A DNA stretch of 64,000 nucleotides from Bradyrhizobium sp. B124 (lineage in GTDB: Bacteria; Pseudomonadota; Alphaproteobacteria; Rhizobiales; Xanthobacteraceae). Positions 8,975 through 17,847 of the stretch are shown piece after piece. The translations under genes and the position numbers were made by a program. Below the pieces are notes generated by a model. It did not search any database. It was not told the origin of the DNA and worked only from the letters and a program-made list of their open reading frames with translations. Each line of letters starts with the position of its first letter. Positions within the stretch are counted from its first letter, which is position 1. The DNA is taken from positions 7,444,001 through 7,508,000 of the forward strand of contig NZ_CP152413.1 in assembly GCF_038967635.1 (NCBI RefSeq), in the 5' to 3' direction.

Positions 8975-10437
8975 TGTAGCTTCTCCTCGTGTTTTGGCGC
9001 TGACTCTTTGATGAGATAGCCGGTCACCGAGCGTTTCTTGTCGAGCCATTTCCGCGTTGCCTCCTGCACCTGCTGTGCACCGACGGCGCGGATGCCATCC
9101 GGCCAGCCTCGAATATCATCGATGCATAGTCCCGTCGTCAGACCGCTGCCATACCAGCTCGCGAGCATTTCCTGATCGTCCTGGGCGTAGATTGCCTGCG
9201 CGATCAACCGCGTCTTGACGCGCTCGAGATCTTCGGTGCTCGGGGGGGTATGCGCAATGTCGGCGATCACCTCGTCGATGCCGCGCTCAATCTGATCGAA
9301 CTTGACGCCAGGTTTTGGTATGGCGGTAATCACGAACTGCGAGGGATCGAGCGCGGCAGCGTGGTAGCTCGCCTCGACACTGACCGCGAGCTGCTTGTCG
9401 ATTACCAGCGTGCGATAGAGATATGAGTTGACGCCACCGCCCATCAGTTGCCCGAGCACATCAAGCACTCGACTCTCCGAAGTGCGAGCCGACGGCACGA
9501 GATAATAGCGGCGCAAGACTGGCTGCTCGACGCGGGGATCGGTCAGCGTCACGGTGCGCGACGCAGCCGGCGTCGGCTCCAGCGGTCGCAGGCGTTCCGC
9601 GGGGATCGAAGGTTGCGGGGGGATGGCACCAAACTTCTCCTCCACCACGGGGCGGATTTCCTTGGGATCCACGTCACCAGCGATGATCAGGATCGCGTTG
9701 TTCGGTGCATAGAAGCGCTTGTAGAAGGCAAGCGCGTCCTCGCGGTCCAGCTTTTCGATCTCCTGCCGCCACCCGATAATAGGGCGACCGTAGGGGTGGT
9801 TGAGGTAAAGCGACGCCATCATCTGCTCAGTGAGCCGCTCGCCGGGATTGTTGGCGACGCGCATATTGAATTCCTCCAGCACGACATCGCGCTCGGACAG
9901 CACATTCTCATCTTTGAGAATGAGACCGGTCATGCGGTCGGCTTCAAATTCCATCATCTTGCCGAGCTGCTCGCGTGGCACGTGCTGGAAATAGCTGGTG
10001 TAGTCGAATCCGGTGAAGGCGTTTTGCTTGCCCCCGACGCGCAGCACGGTCTGGGAGAATTCATTCGCCGGATGTTTGGAGGTGCCCTTGAACATCAGGT
10101 GCTCGAGGAAATGCGCAAGCCCTGATTTGCCTGGCGGCTCGTCGGCGGAGCCGACCTTATACCAGATCATCTGAGTCACAACGGGCGTACGATGATCCGC
10201 AATCACCACCACCTGCAGGCCGTTCTGAAGCGTGAAGCTGGCTGGTCGATCCGACTTGACCGAGTCCTCGGCAAATACGATGCCCTCTTCAGGAAAGTAT
10301 AAGTCAGTGCTACAATCTGTTCTGTGCTCGACCGCCAGCGCGGTGCGCGTCGTCGGGTCGAAGGCACCAGCGGCGGTACCTTGCGCCTTGGCAGTGACCG
10401 AACTCCGGTTCTTCATGGCATCGCCTTTCGTTCCCAT
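8971..10437 (-). CDS. M16 family zinc metallopeptidase, catalytic subunit
   Basis: A 488-residue M16 peptidase with the inverted zinc motif HFLEH at about residues 109-113 inside GLAHFLEHLMFKG. It carries the usual second domain (VTLTDPRVEQPVLRRYYLVP and onward). It is coupled to the inactive partner by an overlapping stop/start. The first ATG is at 10437 and a second at 10416; either could be used. No clear Sec signal is visible in the N-terminal 60 residues, unlike the partner. About 67 bases upstream is a near-perfect -24/-12 element, and a TGT-N10-ACA dyad lies about 95 bases further, so NifA control is likely. HrrP of Sinorhizobium, which degrades host NCR peptides, is a known symbiotic M16 peptidase; a similar job here is speculation. 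Confidence 0.85.
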   Translation of the reverse strand: MGTKGDAMKNRSSVTAKAQGTAAGAFDPTTRTALAVEHRTDCSTDLYFPEEGIVFAEDSVKSDRPASFTLQNGLQVVVIADHRTPVVTQMIWYKVGSADEPPGKSGLAHFLEHLMFKGTSKHPANEFSQTVLRVGGKQNAFTGFDYTSYFQHVPREQLGKMMEFEADRMTGLILKDENVLSERDVVLEEFNMRVANNPGERLTEQMMASLYLNHPYGRPIIGWRQEIEKLDREDALAFYKRFYAPNNAILIIAGDVDPKEIRPVVEEKFGAIPPQPSIPAERLRPLEPTPAASRTVTLTDPRVEQPVLRRYYLVPSARTSESRVLDVLGQLMGGGVNSYLYRTLVIDKQLAVSVEASYHAAALDPSQFVITAIPKPGVKFDQIERGIDEVIADIAHTPPSTEDLERVKTRLIAQAIYAQDDQEMLASWYGSGLTTGLCIDDIRGWPDGIRAVGAQQVQEATRKWLDKKRSVTGYLIKESAPKHEEKLQ

Positions 10438-10503
10438 GGTGATCCACGTTTGTGGCGGGCAATCGACAAAGCGGCGAGCCGCACGCCGTTTGGCATGCAG
10501 CAG

Positions 10504-10520
10504 AGCAAAGGCCGGGCCAA
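10504..10520 (-). promoter_or_regulatory. RpoN (sigma-54) -24/-12 promoter of the M16 operon
   Basis: On the minus strand the site reads TTGGCCCGGCCTTTGCT. Against the consensus YTGGCACGRNNNTTGCW, 16 of 17 positions fit; only the A of GCAC differs. It lies about 67-84 bases upstream of the first ATG of the catalytic M16 gene. Confidence 0.75.
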
Positions 10521-10613
10521 TTGCCCGATGGCCTGCGCACGGCGGCGCGGCACGCCAAGTGGACGCAAAACAGAACCGGCGCGTATGTTCTGGTCAAAGG
10601 TCGACGGTCGGCA

Positions 10614-10629
10614 TGTCGTGAACACGACA
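10614..10629. promoter_or_regulatory. NifA-type upstream activator sequence
   Basis: The sequence TGTCGTGAACACGACA matches TGT-N10-ACA exactly and is a near-perfect dyad. It lies about 95 bases upstream of the -24/-12 element, a normal distance for a NifA site. Confidence 0.65.
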
Positions 10630-10749
10630 TTGCGTACGTCGCACGACAACCTGGTGCAATGCCAGAATGGAAACTTACGGGGAAGGTAAACTGAGCGGCG
10701 ATGTGACGTCGGCTCAACTTTCGCCAGGCACGCTGTTACACATCTCGCT

Positions 10750-11457
10750 CTACACCGTGAGTGGCCTGGAAATATTTCTCATGATCGCGAGGCGGGAGCC
10801 GGCGAGCAGCTCCTTGGAGTACACTCCGCCGAAGTAGTCCAGGACGAAGGTGCCAGAATAGCGTAGATGATCGGTAGCGCGGATCAGGTTATCGAGAATT
10901 GGGCCCACTTGGCCAATGCGGTCGCGGTAGCGCGCACGGATAACGTTAAAGGCGTTCATCGAGTGGACCGCCTCGTCGGCAATTACCTCCCGCAACCAAT
11001 GATGGAACGTGTTGTTCCCAAGGGCGTCATAAAATGGCTTTTCTGCTGCATAGGCGCGGCAAGTGCACATCTCATCGAATGCGATCATAACCATCAGGGA
11101 TAATTCGTCCTTCAGGTGTTCGCCGATCGGGCCAAATCATGCGATCGAGCGTCCAATCTCCTCCGAAGATCCTTTTCGGATCCATTAGCGACGAGTTCAA
11201 TGATGCGGATGAAGCCATCGGTGTGGCGCTCTTCATCGGCCTCCCAGGCATTGAAAAACGCCCCAGCTTCATCGGTCGCGATCAGTTCGGGCTGACAATT
11301 CTTGTCTCAAATGCCTGGCGTCGTACTCGGTGTACAGATCAGGCCACAATTTGTCCCAACGTGCGCGTACAACCGATGGCTCGGCGGTGAACATCGCTGG
11401 CGTAAGAGCGTGAAATAGCTCTCTTGGACTCCAGCGCCGCCGAACCGGCGTGGTCAT
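10750..11457 (-). pseudogene. broken diiron (ferritin-like) oxygenase/desaturase-type gene
   Basis: Three minus-strand frames join into one protein of about 235 residues. The first runs from the ATG at 11457 (RRRWSPRELFHALTPAMF). The second, about 11110-11290, carries FNAWEADEERHTDGFIRIIE. The third, 10750 to about 11110, carries HLKDELSLMVMIAFDEM and VIADEAVHSMNAFNVI. The two ExxH motifs (EERH, EAVH) in helices are the iron ligands of diiron ferritin-like enzymes such as soluble acyl-ACP desaturases. Frameshifts near 11290 and 11110 break it. If both shifts are real it cannot be functional. Confidence 0.55.
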
Positions 11458-12073
11458 CCGAGTGCTCCTATCGCGAGCGGCGCGAGCGCTCCGGCGCGCG
11501 AACTATCGCCCGAACACTCGCAAAGCCTATTTGCTATGAACAAAAACACGCCGTCACCTCCTTGCTTTGGTGGGATGCAATTGCGGCTCTGCGGACCGTA
11601 GCACTTGAGCAGTTCGGAAACGCCTTGAGTGCGTCGTTAGACAGTGGAAATGGTCATGCCCGTTCTTGGTGGCTTGAATGATGAGCTGCCGCTGCTTTCG
11701 GCGGAGCTCGGCCCCTTTTCATTGCGGGGATCCCGGCCCGCCGCATGCTTGTGGTCAACGCAATAGCAGGCTTGCGAGCTCGATGAGCCATGGCGACTAA
11801 ACCTGCAGAGCCGCCGGGGGCATTGACCGTGTTCGACAAACGCGCGATGGATATCGATGGCGCGCGCTAGCCGGCGAGTCCGACGCGGCCTGCGCACGGG
11901 AAAGCGGACAAGCTGATTTGCGTAAACCGCAATCCCTCCGGTCCGACCCGGTGCAGGAAGTTTGATGTCGGTAATCAAAGCGTTACATGCCGAAGGCATC
12001 AGATGCGGGTCCGACCCGTGCCAAGGCTGATCTGGCTAATCACATGAGCTGTCTCAGTGTGAGCCTGTGCGAT
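11458..12073. other. gene-poor region
   Basis: No supportable gene or signal is seen between the diiron and nopP-like pseudogenes. Confidence 0.4.
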
Positions 12074-12959
12074 CTACATAAAGTCGTATTCATCGTCGTC
12101 GGAATCTTGCGCGGGATTTGTCGCACTCCCGCCACGCTTGGCATCGCCACTGCCATTGCCTTCAGCTGCGGCAAAATATAAAGGAGGTTTGCCTTCTCGC
12201 TGCCATTTGCCCTCGCTGTTCTTCTTCCACTTGTCCGCGCGCTTGGTGGGGTCAAGCACCATCATCGAATCGCTTACCACAACAAAGCCCAATGCTCGTG
12301 CGCGAGCTTTCGCTTCGGGGTTGAAAGAGTGAGAGAGGACGAGTGGTTCGTTGCCATCGAGCCGGAGCTGATGTTCCAGCAGAATATCGCCCGCGTTATC
12401 GACAAGTGGATGAGTAACACGGAAATCTATCGTTGACGTGATTTCATCTCGCCCAGGAAACGTCTCCCGCCAAGCATTGTCGCCTTTGAACAGCTCGCTC
12501 ATGGGGCCGCCGGGTTCCGTTCTCAGGAGCCCAACGCTTTTGTTACTTTGTTACCGAGCTGATAGCTGAAATATCGCGCCTCCTCCGAACCGGCTTTCGT
12601 GCCGAAGCGAAACGGGATGTCCGCCGTGCGCTGGGCTTTCTGGGAAACGGGACGGGAATACCGCTGCGGATGCGCAGCGATATTCGCTATGTCGTCGCCA
12701 TAAAACTCCGCTAGCTTGTCCTCGAAGGTAGCCTCGAGATCTCAACCACCGGCGGCTCGGAAACCAAAGAGTAGGGCCGGGTTGCTGTGGAAGATGAACC
12801 AGCCTGCGAACCCGTGGTTGCTAAATTCAGCGCGGAAAACATGTCCGCGAATCTTTGGCTATCCTCATCAGCGCAGGGGTCATGGGTGGCGCGCTGTCGC
12901 GTTTCATCGGAAACACTTGCGGCGTGAGTGATGGATGAGTCATTGATGCGGGTATACAT
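12074..12959 (-). pseudogene. nopP-like: frameshifted nopP-like effector gene
   Basis: Three consecutive frames reproduce the intact NopP-like protein at 35864-36667. The N-terminal part (from 12959, MYTRINDSS) ends in PPVVEISR. The middle part, in a second frame, has EDKLAEFYGDDIANIAAHPQ and EEARYFSYQLGN. The C-terminal part, in a third frame (open from 12502), has FPGRDEITSTIDFRVTHPLV, NAGDILLEHQLRLDG and an acidic end DSDDDEYDFM. Shifts lie near 12730 and 12543. A tts box is still present upstream at 13023-13054. Re-initiation at the ATG at 12502 could yield a 142-residue C-terminal fragment, but that would lack the N-terminal secretion signal. Confidence 0.75.
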
Positions 12960-13022
12960 GGCGATTCGCATTCCTATCGACGACGTTGCTTCGCGGGAAC
13001 TGGCCCTTGCGCCTTGGTGCGA

Positions 13023-13054
13023 CTCATAGTCAGCCTAGCTGTCGGCAAGCTGAC
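13023..13054 (-). promoter_or_regulatory. tts box of the nopP-like pseudogene
   Basis: The minus strand reads GTCAGCTTGCCGACAGCT followed by AGGCTGACTATGAG. It has the same GACAGCTAaG/GCTG layout as the box before intact nopP. It lies about 65 bases upstream of the pseudogene start. Confidence 0.7.
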
Positions 13055-13096
13055 AGCTAGGCATCGAGCATCGGCGGATCGTGCTTGTTCGCCCCG

Positions 13097-13678
13097 CTAC
13101 CTCGATCGGTCCAACGCGTGCCCGCCGTCCGTTTGCGGTTGTAGACTGGCGTTCCCGGTCGCCGGCTTCCCATCAAGTGCGAGCGACAATTTGAGATTGT
13201 TGCGCAACATCAGATTTGCGGGTTCTGTTTGGAGAGCTTGGCGGTAGAGCGCTTGCGCCTCGTGATGGCGGCCCTCGTGATCGAGCACGACACCCTTGGC
13301 ATTCAGCGCGCGCAGGTCGCCGGGGACTGCCAGTAACACGGTATCAAGCACATCAAGCGCTTCATCCGGGGATTTGCGCGCCAAGAGGGCCCGCGCAAGA
13401 GGAATCGCCGCATCGATGTTGTCCGGTTGTTGCTTCAACGTATCGCGCAGAGTCTGCTCATCAGAATCCCGACCGAGAGCGTGCGAAATGCGTTCGCGCA
13501 TAGCAGGATCGATCTGCTTGGCGTCGGCTAGGTCTGATCTGAACATTTGCTGGACTGGGAGACCCGACCGCTCCGAGGTGGCGCAACCTGCCAGCAGTAC
13601 AATGGCGAGGAGGGCTGAGCACGAGTTCGGACGAAAGGAGCACAAGTGCCGCCCGATGTTTGTCTCATACGAATTCAT
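13097..13678 (-). CDS. TPR lipoprotein of the T3SS locus (y4yS type)
   Basis: From the ATG at 13678 (GAGG seven bases upstream) this encodes about 193 residues. The signal peptide ends in a lipobox LLAGC, predicting an outer-membrane or periplasmic lipoprotein. Residues after about 80 hold TPR-like repeats (IDAAIPLARALLARKSPDEA, LRALNAKGVVLDHEGRHHEA, ANLMLRNNLKLSLALDG). It starts about 30 bases after the rhcV stop on the same strand, the position of y4yS in Sinorhizobium NGR234. A Tad-like pilotin or assembly role is plausible, but the function is not established. Confidence 0.75.
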   Translation of the reverse strand: MNSYETNIGRHLCSFRPNSCSALLAIVLLAGCATSERSGLPVQQMFRSDLADAKQIDPAMRERISHALGRDSDEQTLRDTLKQQPDNIDAAIPLARALLARKSPDEALDVLDTVLLAVPGDLRALNAKGVVLDHEGRHHEAQALYRQALQTEPANLMLRNNLKLSLALDGKPATGNASLQPQTDGGHALDRSR

Positions 13679-13710
13679 AGGCTGCCTCATGGCGACATGC
13701 CGTGGCTCTG

Positions 13711-15834
13711 TTAGCTCGCAGCGGTAAGGAGCCCAGTACGCTCCGTGGAAGGAGCCTGGTCCTTGGCAGCCGGAAGCTTGACCGATCCAATCGGCTGGAC
13801 CGTGAAATCCGAGGCAAGATCCTGATAGGACAGAACGGGCAAATCGATCCCGTTGCGAGTGAGGAAACCGCGTACGAAACGCCGGATATCCATCGAACCG
13901 AGAATGACGGGCTGGCTCTGATTTTGCGCGATGGTGGACTGGATCTGACGGAACTGTGCAAGCAGCTTCTCGCTCTGCCAATCGTCCAAAACCAGGTACG
14001 GGCCAACAGCGGTTTCGCGCACCGCGCCGCGCACAATATCCTCGGTCTCACGCTCGATGATAAAGGCGGCCACAACACGGTGGGCATTGGCATAGCGAAA
14101 ACAGATCTGCCGCTTCAGAGCGGCACGAACATATTCAGTGAGCAGGACGGCGTTTTGCTCGCGTTCACTCCATTCTGCCAGTGCCTCCAGGAGCAGGCGG
14201 GTGTTGCGAATTGGAATACCCTCATCGAGTAGACGGCGCAGGACCTCGGCGATTCGAGGGATTGTCGTCGTACGCAGCACCTCCTTTACCAGATCAGCGT
14301 ATTCCTGCTCCATCCGGCTGAGCAATTGGCGGGTCTCTTGAATGCCTACCAGGCGCTGTGCGTAGCGTGTCAATGTGGAATGGAGACGTAAAGCAAGAAT
14401 TTCGCTCGAGCGGTGGTGTCCAATTCCGGCGGCTTTAAGCGCAGCTGCATGGCGTTCTTCGATCCATACGCGAGCCGTCTCCGGATCTTGCCGAAAGGGG
14501 ATGCCGCTTAGTTCAATGTTCGCGATATCATCGTTGAGCGCGAGTTGCGTCGGATCGATCACATCTCGTTCAACCGGCACGCTGTCGACATCTATCCTGA
14601 ACTGCGACTTTGACAGGTTCTGGTCAATCTGGGCCGGGATACGCGGAATCGTGATTCCAAGGTCTGCCGATACCAACGTTGAAACGCGCGCGATGCGTTG
14701 TTCCAACTCGTCCTTGTCGATCGAATACGTCAAGTTCGGCGCAAGGAATAACGCAATCGGAAGGGCTTCCGCATGAGCGGCTTGCTTCTGTGCCGGAGCC
14801 GGAGCCGAAGCCGAAGCCGAAGCGGTGACATTTTCGCCTGTATTAGCGGCAGCCTTGTCGTTTTTCGCACCGACTTTGACATAGCTTGCGGCAGCGAAGA
14901 GCACGGCCAAGGTGACGAACGGGGGCAACGGGAAGCCAGGAATGAGTCCCATCAACAACAAGACGCAGGCCGCCAGCCGAAGCGCTTGTGTGCTCGCCGT
15001 AAGTTGATTGACGATATCGGCGCCAAGCTTGAGCTTGGTAGGCCCGTTGACGCGCGTGACGATGGTCGCGGCCGTAATCGACAGCAGCAGAGCCGGAATC
15101 TGAGAGATGAGCGCATCGCCGATCGTCAGCAGCGTATATTGATGCAGCGCCTCATCGAGCGACATGCCCTTGGAGAGGAGGCCGATGCTGATCCCGCCCA
15201 GCATATTGATGCAGATGACGATCAGCCCGGCGATTGAGTCGCCCTTCACAAACTTCATGGCACCATCCATGGCGCCATGAAGTTGGCTTTCTTGCTCCAG
15301 TGTGGCGCGCCGGCGACGTGCCTCGTGCTGATCGATATGGCCATTGCGCAGCTCCGCATCGATCGCCATCTGCTTGCCCGGCAGCGCGTCGAGCGTGAAG
15401 CGCGCCGACACCTCTGCGACGCGTTCGGCGCCTTTGGCAAGAACCATGAACTGCACCATGGTCACGATGAGGAATATGACGATTCCGACAGCAATATTTC
15501 CCGAAATGACGAAGTCGCCAAACGTGTGGATGATGCTGCCCGCGTCGCCCTCAGCAAGAATAAGCCGCGTTGTTGCGATGGTCAGCGCGAGACGGAATAC
15601 CGTCGAAATCAGGATGACGCCCGGCAGCGACGAAAAATCAAGCGGCGTGCTGAGATAGAGGGCAACCATTAGCAGCAATATGGCAAAGCCAAGGTTGAAG
15701 CCGATAAGCATGTCAATCACGATGATCGGGATCGGCATGATCATCATGCCGATCGCCAGAAGCAGCATCAGTGCGACCATGATATCCGGATGGGCCGGTG
15801 CGCGGGCGACGAGATTTCGTAGGTGCCTGGCCAT
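13711..15834 (-). CDS. rhcV: T3SS export apparatus protein RhcV (SctV)
   Basis: A 707-residue SctV/FlhA-family protein. The first about 320 residues hold seven or eight membrane segments with the conserved RVAEVSARFTLDALPGKQMA and AIDAELRNG cytoplasmic loops. A variable linker rich in Ala/Ser/Pro follows (around residue 340), then the large cytoplasmic domain that forms the nonameric export gate ring. Its length is normal for the family. It lies in the nopC-nopA-sctD-rhcV operon and is under the tts box at 18500-18531. AAGG precedes the ATG. Confidence 0.95.
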   Translation of the reverse strand: MARHLRNLVARAPAHPDIMVALMLLLAIGMMIMPIPIIVIDMLIGFNLGFAILLLMVALYLSTPLDFSSLPGVILISTVFRLALTIATTRLILAEGDAGSIIHTFGDFVISGNIAVGIVIFLIVTMVQFMVLAKGAERVAEVSARFTLDALPGKQMAIDAELRNGHIDQHEARRRRATLEQESQLHGAMDGAMKFVKGDSIAGLIVICINMLGGISIGLLSKGMSLDEALHQYTLLTIGDALISQIPALLLSITAATIVTRVNGPTKLKLGADIVNQLTASTQALRLAACVLLLMGLIPGFPLPPFVTLAVLFAAASYVKVGAKNDKAAANTGENVTASASASAPAPAQKQAAHAEALPIALFLAPNLTYSIDKDELEQRIARVSTLVSADLGITIPRIPAQIDQNLSKSQFRIDVDSVPVERDVIDPTQLALNDDIANIELSGIPFRQDPETARVWIEERHAAALKAAGIGHHRSSEILALRLHSTLTRYAQRLVGIQETRQLLSRMEQEYADLVKEVLRTTTIPRIAEVLRRLLDEGIPIRNTRLLLEALAEWSEREQNAVLLTEYVRAALKRQICFRYANAHRVVAAFIIERETEDIVRGAVRETAVGPYLVLDDWQSEKLLAQFRQIQSTIAQNQSQPVILGSMDIRRFVRGFLTRNGIDLPVLSYQDLASDFTVQPIGSVKLPAAKDQAPSTERTGLLTAAS

Positions 15835-15842
15835 GCAAAGCC

Positions 15843-16268
15843 TTATTGTTTGACCGGAGCCGAGTTGCCCCGCAAGGAAACATAGCGCTTGAAGGTGGCC
15901 TGCGCCTCGGTCATGCGGCCAGCCTGACGCAGAGCATGGCTGCGCAGCAGCAGTAATGGCAGACGCGACGATGGCTGATCATCAAGCATGTCCAGCCTGT
16001 CCACTACCGATAGCGCTTCCTCGCCGAGGCGCTCTGAGATGAGAGCATAGGCGAGGATGCGAAGCAGCTCGATGTCTTGAGAATGTTCGTGAACGACGAG
16101 CCGCAAGAGGGCCAGACTGTGTGCGCTCTGCCCACACGCAAGGTGGACATAGGAAAGCGCGCAGAGCAAATTGCGCTCGGGCCCAGAGATCGCAACTACC
16201 CGATCGGTTTTGGAAACATTCGACGACTGGGTAGGTGTGAAGTGCTGCACTTCGAGCGGATCTGGCAT
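15843..16268 (-). CDS. small TPR-like T3SS protein
   Basis: A 141-residue, helix-rich protein with TPR-like signatures (NLLCALSYVHLACGQSAHSL, ELLRILAYALISERLGEEAL, LLLLRSHALRQAGRMTEAQA). It sits between sctD and rhcV with almost no spacing (stop of the upstream gene, two bases, ATG). Size and fold resemble the SctG/YscG class of TPR chaperones that bind needle-type subunits, so a chaperone for the NopA pilin is a reasonable guess. The family assignment is by shape only. Confidence 0.6.
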   Translation of the reverse strand: MPDPLEVQHFTPTQSSNVSKTDRVVAISGPERNLLCALSYVHLACGQSAHSLALLRLVVHEHSQDIELLRILAYALISERLGEEALSVVDRLDMLDDQPSSRLPLLLLRSHALRQAGRMTEAQATFKRYVSLRGNSAPVKQ

Positions 16269-16270
16269 TG

Positions 16271-16807
16271 CTAGCCTTGGATCAAGCTGTTGTGATTCTG
16301 CCGGAGCAGGATTAACCGCCGCAGCTCCAGCCGCAGAAGCGCGGCCCCGTCGCCTGCCACCGAGCCCTCTGGCGCGGCTGACAGCGCATCGGCCAGACGC
16401 TCGAGGAGAAGGCCGTGTTGCTCTGGACGTACAACATGCGAATGACGCAGGCGGGGCGTGACAAAGGAGAGCAGGCTATGCGCGAGATTGGGGCCCGTCA
16501 GCCAGGTTAGTGCCGAACTTGTTTCGATCTTACCTGCGTGCTCAGTGGCATCGGTGGGATTGATCCGCGAGATCGGATCGATTGACTCGAGTTCGAGCGC
16601 GTTATCGATCGTGCTGGCAGCCAACGGCTCCTGCGCTTCGCGCTGTTGGACAACTGACGTGTGACCCTTGCCGTTTGCATGGACCTTGTCGATGCCGATG
16701 CTGCTGGCCTGAGGTGTGGCCGGGGCGATGACAGGTGCATGATGCTCGTTGTTAATTCCCTGAAAGGCGGTGCCAGGCTCTACGGACCGCTGCGGCAGCC
16801 TAGTCAT
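16271..16807 (-). CDS. T3SS locus protein of unknown function
   Basis: A 178-residue protein with a low-complexity N-terminal half and a helical C-terminal half (HGLLLERLADALSAAPEGS, LLRLELRRLILLRQNHNSL). AAGGAA precedes the ATG. It starts 33 bases after sctD and is followed directly by the TPR gene. No motif is recognised. The conserved-looking C-terminus suggests a minor machine component or regulator specific to rhizobial systems. Confidence 0.55.
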   Translation of the reverse strand: MTRLPQRSVEPGTAFQGINNEHHAPVIAPATPQASSIGIDKVHANGKGHTSVVQQREAQEPLAASTIDNALELESIDPISRINPTDATEHAGKIETSSALTWLTGPNLAHSLLSFVTPRLRHSHVVRPEQHGLLLERLADALSAAPEGSVAGDGAALLRLELRRLILLRQNHNSLIQG

Positions 16808-16840
16808 GAAACGTTCCTTCGTTGGCCGCGGGCTAAAACT

Positions 16841-17731
16841 CTAATAGGACAAAGCAGCAAGCTGGCCATTGCGTGTCAGCAGCACACGTCCGTCCTCGAT
16901 CTCCTTTACGGTCCATCCATTGCTCAGGAGTGCGCCCGCGAAGTACTTCTGACCAGCAATGACCAGATAAGGGTCGTTTCCGCGCCAAACTGCCTGGACG
17001 GCAATTGCGGGGGGCGCCTTCTCCTCCTTGATGGCGACCGCGCTGACGAGCGTATAAGCACCATTGCTTTGGACATCGAACCGCTGCTGGACGTCCCGCC
17101 ATTTAGCGAGCGAGGCAGGCGTAATAGTGCCATCGGCGGTCACAACGCCCGGCCCAGAGCCGACTTTGATACCGAGTAGGCCCGCTGTGTCAACTTCCCC
17201 CTGCAGCCGTTGAGCCGCTGCGTCGGTGGCCGGAACATCAGGGGTCGCGAGCGCGATTTTGGGGTCAATGTCCGTGGCGCGGGACGAGGTGCTCAGCGCT
17301 GCGGCGCTGTCGAACTGGACAAGTCTCGTTGAAAGGGTGCCAACTGCGGCAGAGCTGATGAGGATCAAGGCGAGCGGGATAATCGGTAGATGCCAGCGCC
17401 CGGTAGAGCCGGCTTGCTGAGTGCCTTCGGTCGAGCAGCGAATGGACATGGCGCCCATATGGATGACGGCAGGAAGAGGGACAACAACGGTCTCATTTGG
17501 CGAAATAGGGGCGCGGCCCTCGATCGCGACGTCCGCGGCAAGGGCCTCGATCTCGATCGAGCTGACATGCCAGCTGACGCGAAGATGGTGCGGTTCGAGG
17601 CCCTGCTCGATGAAGACCAAATCAGCATCGAGGCTGCTGCCAATCAAGCAGGAGCCGCTCCCCGCTTTGCCGGTCAGCCCGGAATAACATCCCGACAACA
17701 CTTCGAATACCGGGGAAGCTGGTTCATTCAC
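16841..17731 (-). CDS. sctD: T3SS inner-membrane ring protein SctD (y4yQ type)
   Basis: The best start is the GTG at 17731, preceded by AGGAGA; the frame is open further upstream but that part crosses a hairpin. The 296-residue product has an N-terminal FHA-like domain (LTGKAGSGSCLIGSSLDADL, then EPHHLRVS), one membrane helix (LPIIPLALILISSAAVGTL, about residues 140-160) and a periplasmic part with BON/ring-building-like segments, ending at DGRVLLTRNGQLAALSY. This is the layout of SctD/PrgH/YscD proteins, which form the outer of the two inner-membrane rings together with RhcJ. Confidence 0.8.
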   Translation of the reverse strand: MNEPASPVFEVLSGCYSGLTGKAGSGSCLIGSSLDADLVFIEQGLEPHHLRVSWHVSSIEIEALAADVAIEGRAPISPNETVVVPLPAVIHMGAMSIRCSTEGTQQAGSTGRWHLPIIPLALILISSAAVGTLSTRLVQFDSAAALSTSSRATDIDPKIALATPDVPATDAAAQRLQGEVDTAGLLGIKVGSGPGVVTADGTITPASLAKWRDVQQRFDVQSNGAYTLVSAVAIKEEKAPPAIAVQAVWRGNDPYLVIAGQKYFAGALLSNGWTVKEIEDGRVLLTRNGQLAALSY

Positions 17732-17754
17732 GATCGTCTCCTGAATGAAGAACG

Positions 17755-17781
17755 AGACCGTACGGCAAAGCCGTACGGTCT
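17755..17781. terminator. strong hairpin between nopA and sctD
   Basis: AGACCGTACGGC-AAA-GCCGTACGGTCT is a perfect 12-base stem with a 3-base loop. It lies in the 116-base gap between nopA and sctD. There is no U-run after it on the minus-strand RNA, so it fits an attenuator or mRNA stabiliser better than a full terminator. It could raise nopA pilin expression relative to downstream genes. Confidence 0.65.
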
Positions 17782-17847
17782 GTTGCGACCTCACAGATGA
17801 TGCGGCCGGCAAAAGTGGGAGGATATAATTTCGTCCCGCTTCATCCG

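Noticed and set aside
12711..12971. Separate small gene MYTRINDSS...
   Set aside because: It is the N-terminal piece of the frameshifted nopP-like gene.
13690..13981. Long N-terminal extension of the TPR lipoprotein
   Set aside because: It lies inside rhcV in another frame; the lipoprotein signal and ribosome site place the start at 13678.
14800..14830. Short GCCGAA-type tandem repeat in rhcV
   Set aside because: It is the low-complexity Ala/Ser linker of RhcV between the membrane and cytoplasmic domains, not a separate element.
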